From contig MU400506.1 in assembly GCA_022578965.1 (NCBI GenBank), positions 1,072,856 to 1,136,855 on the forward strand: a stretch of 64,000 bases of DNA, written 5' to 3'. The position numbers and the translations under genes were made by a program. Source of the stretch: Xylaria sp. FL1777 (Eukaryota > Ascomycota > Sordariomycetes > Xylariales > Xylariaceae). The notes under the pieces are model-generated. The model searched no databases, had not been told where the DNA came from, and saw nothing but the letters and a program-made list of their open reading frames with translations. Shown in pieces: positions 50,487-61,969 of the stretch (within the stretch, counting starts at the first letter, position 1; each line of letters opens with the position of its first letter).

Positions 50487-51846
50487 ATGCCTACGCCCTC
50501 CAGCCATACACCTCCCACCCCTCCTGATTTGCCACCCCGGACACATAGCTCCTCATGCCCCGAGGACGTTCACTCCCCCAGCAGTTGGCGCCCCGATGAA
50601 GACGGGCTGGAGATGAACGTGGATAACGATGCGACGACGTCACCTGAAGCCATGAGCGCGCCCACCGCCGACATCGTCGAGCTACTGACCGAGTCGCGAT
50701 CCACCACAGATTCTCCACGGCCCGACTCCCGGAGCGGCAGCGATCGCTCTGCCTCTGAGCCAATCGATATAGATTCGCCAACACATAAGCCGCCCGAAGA
50801 GTTGGGGGATGTGCAGGACGGTGCAGTCGTGCCAGCACCTGCAGAGCGACATCGTTCTCAATGCAACCTTGACACTGCAACGGCAGGGCATGACAAACTT
50901 GACGACGATGACGGACGCCCCCATGTAAATCATGGCGAATACCAGCCGCAAATGGGCTTCGACTACTCTAATGTGCGGGTATGTGCACGTCTACGCATTA
51001 GCGAAACTCAATTTAAACCCGGACATCGAGGATAAAACATGGCGCATCTCACTAATTGTCGCCCATAGATATTTCCTCTGTCGCCGTCTTCCTTCTTACG
51101 GCCGGGAAGCAAGTTTCATGGGACACAGCAGTCCGAACGCCAGATATACGATGTGGACGTTGATATCAAGTATATCGATCTGCGCGAGTCCTTTTTGTGT
51201 GGTTATCTGAAGATTCAAGGCAAGTTTTTGGAGTCATACCTCTCATAATAGAGTTTAATAGTTTTCTCATATTGTTCGGCACTATTTTGATCATCTAACC
51301 TGTCTTAATTGACCACCTCGATAAAAATGCTGTTGCTAACCATGGCGAGTGTGATACAGGCCTAACAGAAGACAATCCAACCCTAACCACGTACTTCGAG
51401 GGCGAGATCATCGGCAGCCGGTATGACTTTTTGACAAGACACGAGGGCTGGGGCGCTACTGAAAAGATCGACCTAAATCACTGGGGCAAGTTCTCAGCAT
51501 TTCGGCAGTATAGCAAGCAAGTGCGGAAGGGCGTCGCCGTAACGATACCCAACCTCGCGCAGCGCGAAAACATCTTTATGCGCTGGAAGGAACAGTTTTT
51601 AGTGCCTGATCATCGTGTGAACTCCCTCAATGGCGCCAGCTATGAAGGGTTTTACTACATCTGCTTCAACCAGAAGGAGGGCAGTGTCAGCGGCATATAT
51701 TTCCACCACAAAAGCGAAAAGTAAGTACCCGGCTGTGTATATTTTTCTGGGCTTTAAGCTAACCCTATTGGCCAAGCAGGTTCCAGCAGTTAGAGCTCAA
51801 ACACGTGGAGGACAGAGGCTGTTTCAGTGCTATGGAATTTCGATAA
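50487..51846 (+). CDS. GID4: GID4/VID24, substrate receptor of the GID ubiquitin ligase
   Basis: Exons 50487-50978, 51069-51219, 51360-51720 and 51780-51846 give 356 residues. Gid4 recognises N-terminal proline degrons and delivers gluconeogenic enzymes to the GID/CTLH E3 ligase for degradation. Seen: residues 1-160 are disordered (Pro/Ser/Asp-rich), followed by the Vid24 beta-barrel: LRPGSKFHGTQQSERQIYDV, VDIKYIDLRESFLCGYLKIQ, TLTTYFEGEIIG, FMRWKEQFLVPDH, GASYEGFYYICFN and FHHKSEKFQQLELKHVED. Intron 2 has a GC donor (AAG|GCAAGT) and a CAG acceptor; no GT donor keeps the frame. The gene converges with mago nashi, 407 nt apart. Confidence 0.95.
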
Positions 51847-52253
51847 GGATTTGATATTTATCGACACGTACAACAGTTACAATAAGTTAATGAGCGTAAG
51901 CATGATATTAGGGGGAGACAGACTTATCAGGAAATTGATCGATCCGAGCATAGAGTGAAAATCAGAGACTCTATGTTATCCCTGCGAGCGGCATGCGAAT
52001 AAGGTACGCATGAAAGTCATATAATCATTACAGCGAGGCAGAATCGGAACGGACATCCGACATATGGGCATAAGGCGTTTGGTTATTCCGAAGGCGCCTG
52101 AAGGCAGGACAGAGCGACAGTTGACATAGCATTTTTACGAACAGCCACGTGGGGTATATTCCAGGTCTGGACAGAGAAACGGCCTAGTTCGTGTACATGA
52201 ATCATCTAACCATCAAAACCCCCAACCCCCCACCACATATCCTGCCTGGTACC
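51847..52253. other. Convergent 3' spacer between GID4 and mago nashi
   Basis: 407 nt holding both 3' UTRs; no other feature seen. Confidence 0.5.
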
Positions 52254-53061
52254 TCATGAGATGGGCTTGATTTTAAAGTGAAGTGATGTCAAGCTGAATA
52301 CCAGTGCCTTCAAGTCTTGCACTAGGTAGTAGAAAACACGCAGGCCTTCGGGATCCGCCGACTCGGTGACGTCGATTAATGAGCCAATCTTGGCTGTCTG
52401 CGAGAGGGATTTCCTCATATGTAAGCCTCCATCTGTGTGACTGAAACTAATAAGCAATTCAGTGATTCTCGCACCTCAAATGATATATGCTCGTTTCCCA
52501 GCCGAATCTCCAATTCCTGGCGCCCGTCCTTATTCTTTTGCGGCCATTTCGAATCATCTTCCTTCATGATCTCGCTCGACTTTACTATGCGCCTGATCTC
52601 GTCGACCACTAATGAGCTAACACACACTATTGGGGTCCCGAGCGGTCAGTCTATCTGTTCGTCCTAGAAAGCCGGATGGCTCAAGAGATGGTTGGGCGAG
52701 CTGGAGGTAGCAGAAGATATTGCATTGGGGACACGCACTCTCTTTTCGAATGAGGCTGTCGTTTCGGTAGTTCGAATTGTTGGCATAGCGGGCCACTGCG
52801 CTTCGTCCATCGCCAACTACTCGAAAATCGAACTCTGTGCGCATGCCATCAAGTTAGTTTTTTCTTCTTCTTCTTTATGCCTATCGCCATGCACCGCGGA
52901 TAGATAAAATGCGTACCAAGGAATTCGTGACCGAAACGACCAGAATGTCCGGAGCTGTGGTGGTCCGACATGTTAGCGGTGTTGTAGACTAAGGTTTGTT
53001 GGACGGTTGAAGACCGAACATACTAGTAGCGTATATAGAAGGGCTCGCTAGATGAAGCCAT
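52254..53061 (-). CDS. Mago nashi, exon junction complex subunit
   Basis: Minus-strand exons 53061-53024, 52954-52917, 52834-52739, 52626-52475 and 52397-52254 give 155 residues. Mago forms a heterodimer with Y14, locks eIF4A3 on spliced mRNA and marks exon junctions in the nucleus. Seen in order: [107 protein letters not shown] and LHFKIKPIS, an essentially unbroken match to the family. The gene is very intron-dense: four introns (69, 82, 112, 77 nt) in 468 coding nt, two exons being only 38 nt. It is divergent from beta-COP. Confidence 0.97.
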
Positions 53062-54002
53062 GTTGGGTGATTATTCGCGAATAGATGCAACAATTACAGA
53101 TACGTCGAGTTTACAAGGTAATTGAGCGGGCGTTGAGGTTGAATGAGATTGAGATGCACATGGATTGAAGGAGGCAAGGCTCCCGCATCTCGAATTCAAG
53201 GTCGCAGAGCTATGCTAGCAGCAGTGTCAGCTGGGGTACCGGTACATTACATTTGGCGGGGCAGAATAAAATGCTAAGCTGAGGAATACAAGCAAGCCAC
53301 ATTGTTAACTTACTCAGCCTTACAGTTGTGCATTCTGCATGGGGTTGTGGCTCAGCTATCAGGTTCATCCGTGGATATGATTGGCTCGCTAGCCTATCTC
53401 GGAAGAGGAACAACCATCGGAGAGAGCCCCTGTCAGCGATTAGCAGTATGTAGGAGGTAGGATTAGGTAACGTGTCTACCACTTACAAGGTACCTACAGC
53501 TTGAGCCACAGGCCCACACTAACTAGGCCCCGATCAATTAGCAGGTGAAAGTGCTGGCCCGGAAAGTGGCCCACTTGTAGTTCAGGAGGGACAGATTTCT
53601 GTGTGGAATCTTTATGTATGTACCTGCTGGCTGATGTCTATTGGGACAGCCTGGTTATGAATTGAGGGTCAACCCACGACTTAATACAACTCTCTACAAC
53701 CACCACTACTCTTACTCCTTGCACCTCCACAGCCCTGAACAATCGAGCCGCCCTTGGGATGCATAGTCGCATCATACCTGACTGACCGACTACCTCTTGT
53801 CTACTGACGCCATCCTTCGTTGTTCCTAGCCCAACCCACCGCTTCATACCGCTTCCCCTTCCACTTACGTTTTGTTGAGGGGACAATATCGACCTCAATT
53901 CCTCTTAGCCGTTGTAGTCGACTCTCCTCGCGTCCCCTTTGCTTCGGATAGAATCGATACCGATATTGACGAGGCGGTCGAGAGCCGCAGTAGTTGCCCA
54001 CC
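53062..54002. promoter_or_regulatory. Divergent promoter region between mago nashi and beta-COP
   Basis: 0.94 kb; the half nearer beta-COP is pyrimidine-rich. No gene recognised. Confidence 0.45.
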
Positions 54003-57000
54003 ATGACCACATTTCTCGAGAACGCATACAGCTTGGTTCATCAGGACAATGCTGCCGATGTACCGTCCATGTCAGAGCTGCGCACGCAGCTGGAGAAGGG
54101 CACGGACGAGACCAAGGTCGACACCATGAAGCGCGTCTTGACCATCATGTTAAACGGCGATCCCATGCCTCAGCTCCTCATGCACATTATCCGATTCGTC
54201 ATGCCCTCGAAATCAAAGCACCTGAAGAAGCTGCTATACTTTTACTATGAGATCTGCCCTAAGCTGGATGCCAGTGGGAAACTGAAGCAAGAAATGATCC
54301 TTGTCTGGTGAGCACGGTGACTCTAGAAGAGCACATATGCCTAGCTTGCGCTGACTCGCAATTGTGTAGCAATGGCATTCGGAATGATCTTCAGCACCCC
54401 AATGAATACATTCGAGGAAACACTTTGCGCTTCCTCTGTAAATTGCGAGAACCTGAGCTGATCGAGCCTCTTCTATCATCTGCGCGATCCTGCCTCGAAC
54501 ATCGACATGCTTATGTTCGAAAGAATGCTGTCTTTGCCATTGCCTCGATTCACCAACATTCACCCTCCCTCATTCCAGACGCTTCAGACCTGATCGCCAC
54601 TTTCCTCGATGGCGAGAGTGATGCGACTTGCAAGCGCAATGCTTTCGCTGCTCTCTCGAGTATCGATCATGACAAGGCCCTCGCCTATCTGAGCAATGTG
54701 TTTGACGGGATACCCAATGCAGAGGAATTGTTACAATTAGTCGAGCTCGAGTTCATCCGCAAAGACGCCATTCAGAACCAGCAGAACAAGGTAGGCCAAC
54801 AAACCGTGTAAGGAGCATAATATTCTAGCTAACATGAGAAGGCTCGGTATTTGAGGCTCATTTTTGACCTGTTAGAAGCTAACACTTCGACCGTCATATA
54901 CGAGGCTGCCTCATCCTTAACAACCCTTACCAGCAACCCTGTAGCCGTCAAGGCTGCTGCTGCCAAGTTCATCGAGCTCAGCATTAAAGAGGCAGACAAT
55001 AATGTGAAACTCATCGTACTTGATCGTGTAGATCAACTTCGTCAGCGAAACGAGGGAGTTCTCGACGACCTCATTATGGAAATTCTGCGTGTCCTCTCTA
55101 GCCCTGATATTGACGTAAGACGGAAAGCTCTTGGAATCGCTTTGGAAATGGTGTCTAGCAAGAACGTCGAGGAAGTCATTTTGCTACTGAAAAAAGAACT
55201 CTCGAAGACTGTTGATCAAGAATATGAGAAGAACGCCGAGTACCGCCAACTATTGATTCAATCCATCCACCAATGCGCCATCAAATTCTCCGAAGTTGCG
55301 GCCAGCGTTGTTGATCTGCTAATGGACTTTATTGCGGACTTCAGTAATTCATCTGCTGTTGATGTTATCAGCTTCGTGAAGGAGGTGGTCGAGAAGTTCC
55401 CCAAATTACGACCTTCAATTGTCGGACGATTGGTCGATACACTCAGTGAGGTCCGGGCAGGTAAGGTCTACCGCGGGATCGTCTGGATTGTTGGTGAATA
55501 TTCTCTTGAAGAAAATGATATTAGGGATGCGTGGAAGAAAATACGCGCAAGTCTAGGCGAGATACCGATTCTAGCGTCCGAGCAGCGTCTCCTAGACAAT
55601 GTCGATGGCCAAAATGAACAAGAACAGGAGCAAGTGAATGGCCACTCTAAACCTGCTCAGCCTTCGGGCTCACGGCGGGTTCTAGCAGACGGCACATACG
55701 CAACTGAGACAGCCCTGACGAGTGCGTCCACCACCGCTGCAAGGTTGGAGGCTGTAAAAGCCGCCCAGAAGCCTCCATTGCGGCAGTTGATCCTTGATGG
55801 AGATTACTATCTGGCAACCGTCCTCTCTGCTACACTGACCAAGCTGGTTATGCGACACTCTGAAATCTCTTCGGACAAGGCACGGACAAATGCCCTGAAG
55901 GCTGAAGCCATGCTAATCATGATCTCCATTATCCGTGTCGGACAATCCCAGTTCGTCAAAGCTCCCATCGATGAGGATTCGGTCGACAGAATTATGTCCT
56001 GCGTTCGATCATTAGCCGAGTTTTCTGAGAATAAACAGCTTGAGTCTGTCTTCCTCGACGATACTAGGAAAGCCTTCCGGGCTATGGTTCAGGTTGAGGA
56101 GAAGAAGCGAGCGGCGAAAGAGGCATTCGAAAAGGCGAAGACGGCAATCCAGGTCGATGATGTCGTCCAAATTCGCCAGCTTTCGAAAAAGAACCAAGGA
56201 GAAGGCGCCGACGAGATTGAACTGGATCTCGAAAGGGCGACTGGCGGTGAGGGTACGGCTGAGGATCTCACATCGAAACTTAGTCGTGTCGTCCAGCTGA
56301 CTGGCTTCTCTGACCCCGTTTACGCCGAAGCCTACGTCAAAGTACACCAGTTTGATATCGTCTTGGATGTCCTCCTAGTTAACCAGACGACCGAGACCCT
56401 ACAGAACCTCTCAGTTGAATTCGCCACTCTTGGTGATCTCAAGGTTGTAGAGCGACCAACAACCCAGAATTTGGGGCCGCATGATTTCCACAATGTGCAG
56501 TGTACTATCAAGGTCTCATCAACCGACACTGGCGTCATCTTCGGCAATGTAGTATATGACGGTGCCCATAGTACCGACACTAACGTTGTCATCCTCAACG
56601 ACCTTCATGTCGACATTATGGATTATATTCAACCCGCTACGTGTACGGAAACACAGTTCCGAACGATGTGGACCGAGTTTGAATGGGAAAACAAGGTTAA
56701 TATCAATAGCAAAGCCAAATCTCTTCGCGAGTTCTTGGAGCAACTTATGGCTTGCACGAATATGAACTGCCTGACACCCGAGGCCAGCATGAAGGGCGAT
56801 TGTCAATTCTTAAGCGCAAACCTGTACGCCAGAAGTGTATTTGGTATGTGCCTCTTGATATTTTTTATTTCAACGAGAATGCTAACAGGATTATAGGAGA
56901 GGATGCTTTGGCGAACTTGAGTATAGAAAAGGAGGGCGAGGATGGACCCATCACAGGCTTTGTCCGCATAAGAAGCAGGTCACAAGGTCTAGCCCTGAGT

Positions 57001-57045
57001 CTTGGATCGCTAAAGGGATTAAACAAGATCGGAACGGGGGCTTGA
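54003..57045 (+). CDS. SEC26: Coatomer subunit beta (beta-COP)
   Basis: Exons 54003-54307, 54370-54790, 54842-56843 and 56897-57045 give 958 residues. Beta-COP is part of the COPI coat that carries Golgi-to-ER and intra-Golgi vesicles. Seen: an N-terminal HEAT-type solenoid with [71 protein letters not shown] and [14 protein letters not shown]; a charged linker after [10 protein letters not shown]; then the C-terminal appendage ([68 protein letters not shown]). The start at MTTFLEN follows a good CCACC context. The introns are 51-62 nt. Confidence 0.97.
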
Positions 57046-57910
57046 GTACCGCGAACTCTCAGCTCCGAATATCAAATTTAGATGCAATGCAGAGTATCTA
57101 CGTGTAGAAGAACGGGTAATTGACCAAGCCAATATTCACGCGGACTCGTGAAGGGGGTTGTCGGAAAGAGGGAAAAGACTTGATATCCAAGTGCGACGTA
57201 TACAGAACCTTTAGGAGCTTGAGTCTTGACAGCATGGTCCAAAAAAAGCGGGATGCTGGGTTAGCTCGAATTAATCTAGACAAATCAAATTCTTTTGACA
57301 TGTTTCTTGGTTGCTCGAGATGCGATGATCAAGCCGTGCTTGTGATTAAGCAATGCTAACCTTGTTCCAACGACTCTTACAGAATGAACAGATAATCGTA
57401 TACAATTCTAACTATATGCGTAAAACCATGCTTTTTACCTGATCGGTATTAGTTATTTCCCCCCTACTAATGGAATCTACCTACACGGGCAATGAAGGGT
57501 AGGTAGCACACGTCTACCAGGGGCCACGAGACGGCATCCGACATTGACGGCCCAGTTCCGTCATTATCCATCTATCTTTTGTAGTCGAGCGTATGGTTGG
57601 TCGGGAAGAAAACATACCGTTATATTTCATCATCATGTATTAAGCAATCAAAGACAACAAGAGACGTTTTGGCCTTGCACAATACAATCATGATAGCTAA
57701 CCTTTCATTGCTAGTTATGAGTGGTTAATTAAGCTTAGCCAGTATCTACATAACAAACAACACATATAAAAATACATATTTAAAACAATACTAAGAATGT
57801 TCCAATACAAGTTGTGTTTTAAATAGTGCATATAAAAATGGTAGGGAAGATATGAAAAGATTTTGATACAACAACAATCAAAAAGTCAAAATGAGAGAAT
57901 GAGAGAATGA
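57046..57910. other. Beta-COP 3' region and AT-rich spacer
   Basis: No coding sequence recognised. AT-rich from about 57,600. TACCTACA and GGTAGGTA motifs near 57478-57508. Confidence 0.45.
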
Positions 57911-57916
57911 AAAAAG
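57911..57916 (-). terminator. RNA polymerase III T6 terminator of the tRNA gene
   Basis: A run of six T on the minus strand, 4 nt downstream of the tRNA 3' end. Confidence 0.7.
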
Positions 57917-57920
57917 ATGG

Positions 57921-58023
57921 TGTCCTCGGTGAGGCTCGAACTCACGACCTTTGGATATCCCAATCTTGGATTGGATCATATAGAATATGAGACCAACGCT
58001 CTAGCCAACTGAGCCACGAAGAC
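57921..58023 (-). tRNA. tRNA-Met(CAT), elongator type, with 29-nt intron
   Basis: Transcribed on the minus strand from 58023 to 57921. The acceptor stem GTCTTCG pairs with CGAGGAC (one G-T pair) with discriminator A. The D-arm is GCTC...GAGC with loop AGTTGGCTA, the anticodon arm is TTGGT-CTCATA...A-TCCAA, and the T-arm is GTGAG-TTCGAGC-CTCAC. The 31-39 T-T mismatch in the anticodon stem also occurs in yeast elongator tRNA-Met. The intron (57957-57985) lies after position 37, the canonical place, leaving a 74-nt mature tRNA. Internal A and B boxes are present (TGGCTCAGTTGG; GAGTTCGAGCC). Its splicing would require the tRNA endonuclease and Trl1. Confidence 0.93.
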
Positions 58024-58594
58024 TGCTGATTTGTCATTTCACTGATGACTGGAAGCAGTGGCAATTGATTCCAGACAAATAGCGAGCAAGCTGTTCATTG
58101 TCCAAACCAGCCAGAAAATGGCTCGAAGGTATATGTGCCACCGATACAATTGTATTGCTAATACTAAGATCGAGGCGATTTTTGAAGTCTTAGTACTTGG
58201 CACGCTTGGTTACTTATTATATAACCGCAGGACTACCTACACCCTGGAACTTGCGTTTTTTTTCTGGTCACTCTGCTCAAAGGGTCTCAAGTAATATAGC
58301 TGCAATTGCTGTCTTTTTGCTATACACTTCGAACGGTTTTTCTTTTCCTATTTTGACAGACTTATAACATCGTTTTATTATTTAACATTGCTGTTAAAAC
58401 AACAGCGTACAGCTTAAAAAGGTTGGAACTGAAATGTTTTTGCTGTGCAATGTTGGAATAGCTCATGTAACCTCCCCTACTGCGTATAGGTAGGGTGTCA
58501 CGGTGGCCCACCCGTTACCCACTATACAATTGTACTATAACATACCTATACAATCAGAAACTGAAAGTTGAGGCTCATTCACAGCATTTTTAGG
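58024..58594. other. AT-rich spacer left of the GPI3 fragment
   Basis: No gene recognised; one TACTGCGTA copy lies at 58478. Confidence 0.4.
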
Positions 58595-58990
58595 CCCGTC
58601 CGGGCATTGCAGCTTCTTTCTTTCCCCCGATTAGCTTCCTCCCTCTGACGATAAGCAACTTCTGAGGGTAAGTTTTGCCCTTAGTTCCGGGCTCGATGTC
58701 ATTTTCGTGCCGCACAGATCCCAGCATTTCAACCTTGTCTTGCAGAACATTCTGCTCAATCATCTGCTGCAGATCAATGGATTTAGATCCTGAGCCAGTA
58801 ATTATGAAGCAGGTATTCGCATGGTTTTCTTAGCACACGGGGGATAGCTGCAGTAAGAAGATCTGTTCCTTTGTTGTAGAAAAGGCGGCTAACCACCACA
58901 ATAGTGATAGTATCGTTAAGTCCGAGAGGATGAGCAGGAGATCCCATAGAAAGAAACCCGTCGATTAAGTCTAGGTTAACTCGGAAACAA
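58595..58990 (-). pseudogene. Broken fragment of GPI3/PIG-A (GPI-GlcNAc transferase catalytic subunit)
   Basis: Read on the minus strand, this stretch encodes HPLGLNDTITIVVVSRLFYN and KGTDLLTAAIPRVL, then after a single-base frameshift near 58835 continues FIITGSGSKSIDLQQMIEQN and VLQDKVEMLGSVRHEND. This matches the central part of PIG-A/Gpi3/Spt14, the family-4 glycosyltransferase that adds GlcNAc to phosphatidylinositol on the ER. Intact family members continue into an EVRDV...HPSLTEAFGT block; here homology stops at about 58698 and a non-family frame follows. Neither the N-terminal half nor the C-terminal catalytic end is visible. It is therefore a truncated, frameshifted remnant, and a functional copy is expected elsewhere in the genome. 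The match is from memory of the family, not from a search. Confidence 0.75.
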
Positions 58991-61969
58991 CTGCAAAATA
59001 TAAGGAGTAGAGATTTTTCTTTCTTTGCATTTTCTCTTAACGAAGTGAAACATCCAATTAGAAGAGAATAGAGTGAGGGTACGTATGTGAGAGATCGCTA
59101 TTCAGGTCTCGGCCTAAGGTTTCATTGCGTCTCAATCGTGACGATATTCTAGGCTACGCGGCCATGATTTGGTTCAAGGGGGCTATGGTGTAAGGAAGGG
59201 TGTATTGGGTTTCTAAGTGTATATTTACATTATGCAACTCAGAGGCATGCAGAGGTCTTTATGCGTTGCGTTTGAGAAAGGCGATCGGATGTTTATAGGA
59301 CTCACAGCCTTGTATTGGACCTCAACCATCGTAATTTATGCATGTATGTAAAAGCTAGCTATGAGATTAGAGTATGGAGTGGTGCCAAGACAACCTGCAC
59401 ACCCCTCGAAGCAGGGCAAGGTCTTGTTTACAGTTCACGATAATTTATGAAATGGGCTCATGTGTGCCGATTTCAGGATGAAACTACCATTGTTACTAGT
59501 CGGCGACTGCAGACACGAAGATGAAAGTAGATATTACCAGCTCTCATGCGCGCATATCCTTGATCTCCATCAGGCCACGGTTTCAGCAGCATTATGAAAT
59601 ACTCTATAAGGTACGCTTTACTGCGTACTGAGTATTTCAGGCGAGAGATATGCCATCGAATAGACAAGGGTTGTGATGCTGGGGATGTCATATCTTTCGC
59701 TAGTCCTTGGGGGCGATAGTTCAACGATCCCCTAGATGGCAGATCTCAATATGACGGTAAGTGTGGATGAACATTGTCAGCTCGACCATTTATTTACCTT
59801 CTACATGTATCGCACGCTTCCGGCCCTGGCGAGACTGTGTACGCTTCGAGCGTGGTGGCAGAACAATCATAGTATGTGTCGTATTACCGCCGCAACTAGC
59901 GGTATCATCTATCATCACGTACGACACGGCACGCACACTGGTGGGTTTATGGCGCGAGAAGTTGCCTCCTTTCTCGTGCTCTCATTCTTTCATTCACGGA
60001 ATTGCATCAGAGTGCGCAAGCTACTCACATAGTACATAGTACACAGCCAGCTAACAACACTCCATTCGTGAAGTCCAGCCGAGTTGACTCACACTTGTTA
60101 CTACCCCAAATCCCTCAAAGTTGGTCAACCGTCTAGCATATCACAGGTCATCTCTAATTGGCTGATGCTAGGTCAGGTAGATGCCCATCTGGGCTTCTAG
60201 GTAGGAATCCTGGCTATGAATGGTAAAAATCCCCGAGCGCAAGGGACACGCGGGAAGGAAAGGGTTGCCGAAAGATGATACCAAATTGTGTCCCAATACA
60301 GAGCACCGGTAAATGTGATGGGCCTGAGTATATGGTGAGTATGTATAGGTAAGGAATATATACTGCGTAGACTTGTGACGATCACGGCCGAGTTGAGTCT
60401 GCAGCCGGGGTGTGAGGGCTGAAGGTGGTTGATTAATCATGTCAACAGTCTTGGCCTGCTCGTGTTTCTCCTTACGCATATTGCGTAGACTTCTTCCACT
60501 CGGGACACAACAACTGCTGCTGCTACGTCAACTAGATAGTACGTACTACAGAAACTTCGACGATCCCGCACAGAAATCGCTATCTCTTGCTGTACGTTGG
60601 ACGATGCACTGCTAATACTACCCAGGCTCAGGCTGAATGCAATGATCCATGGTCTAGAAGTCAATTGGGTAGAGACGCTTCAATGCCGTCTAAACCACCC
60701 TCTCAAGCAGCCAGCCTCTCATGGACGGGTCTAGATAAAATGCCGCAACCGAGCAAAATCCATGGTAGATACTACCCATTGATACTAGAATAAGTAGTGC
60801 GCATGCATAATGTGCAGAATGAGGAAGAGTGGGAGTGGGCGTGAGAGAGTGAGGGTGAGACTCGTTGAAACGGTTTCAACGTCTATCTATCGTGGTGTAT
60901 GATGCGTAGTAGTAGGTAGGTATATGCCCATCCCTTCTGTCCATCCCATCCCATGCCGATCTTACTTGCAGCATATCGGGTTAGCGCGATGACCAAACTC
61001 GGTGAGCGTTGTTTAACAGTGTAATGCAGTGTAACGCAGTTGTATGTACGCTGTATGTACCATAGTGCTGTACTTGTGTGAGGGCTGTGACTTGGCAGGG
61101 ACCCCTACGAAGTACCGCTGATTATACCGCTGAATTATACCTACCGCCGCCGATTTAATATGCCTCAGAGCACAAAAAGCCAACGGCTTCTCCGCAGATC
61201 AGTGGCACATTGTCGGATGTAGTCCCGACTTACACTACATAGCGTATTGCGTAATCTACCTCTAACAAGGCACGCATACTGAGTACACTACGCAAACATA
61301 CTGCGTACTTAGAGTACACACGGTACCTGCTCAAGTAGGTTAGGTCGAGATCTGGATACATGTGCGATGTACAGTACCTACTTAGTGTATACATCTGTAC
61401 TGGGTATGTTGCCTGACAGGCTATGCTGCACTCCACGATCAGACCAGGCTTTGGAGCCCCCCCGCATCATGCATATGGGCTAATCCCCCGCATGTCGCAT
61501 CGTAAGTAGCATCGTAGGTAGCATCGTAAGAGCTCGGCCCATGCTCGTTCACGTCTGTCCTCGTACCATTTGGAGGCCCAAACCCTTCCGCTGTGCCGGA
61601 AGGATTGTACAAACACTCTGAAGACTACCGAAACTATCTACCTGCCTACGCAGTAAGGTAGGTACAAGAGCACAGGTTTTTTTTTAAGAGGGTAGTATTT
61701 TTATATACTTTACTGCGTATACAAATACATATATAGCCCACATTACCACCTACTAGACGCGGGGGGGCACATGCAACGCTCTTAGTCCCAAAACCCCCAA
61801 ACCTTGATCCTCTCCAACCCATTGTCTCTTTCTTCTTGACTTACCTTTACCTATTGTCATTTCAAAGTAGCCGGTTGATCCGTCTCTAAATCATCTTCAG
61901 TCAAACATCATCACACTGGCCTTTAGGTATATCTTTCACAGTAGGAAGATTCAGAGCTTGGGCGACTAT
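58991..61969. other. 3 kb gene-free spacer rich in TACTGCGTA motifs
   Basis: Copies of TACTGCGTA/TACGCAGTA at 59619, 60361, 61299, 61647 and 61711, with single-base variants (TATTGCGTA) near 60476 and 61241. Also TAGGTAGGTA near 60908. Open frames such as 59736-60032 have no recognisable family. Confidence 0.5.
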
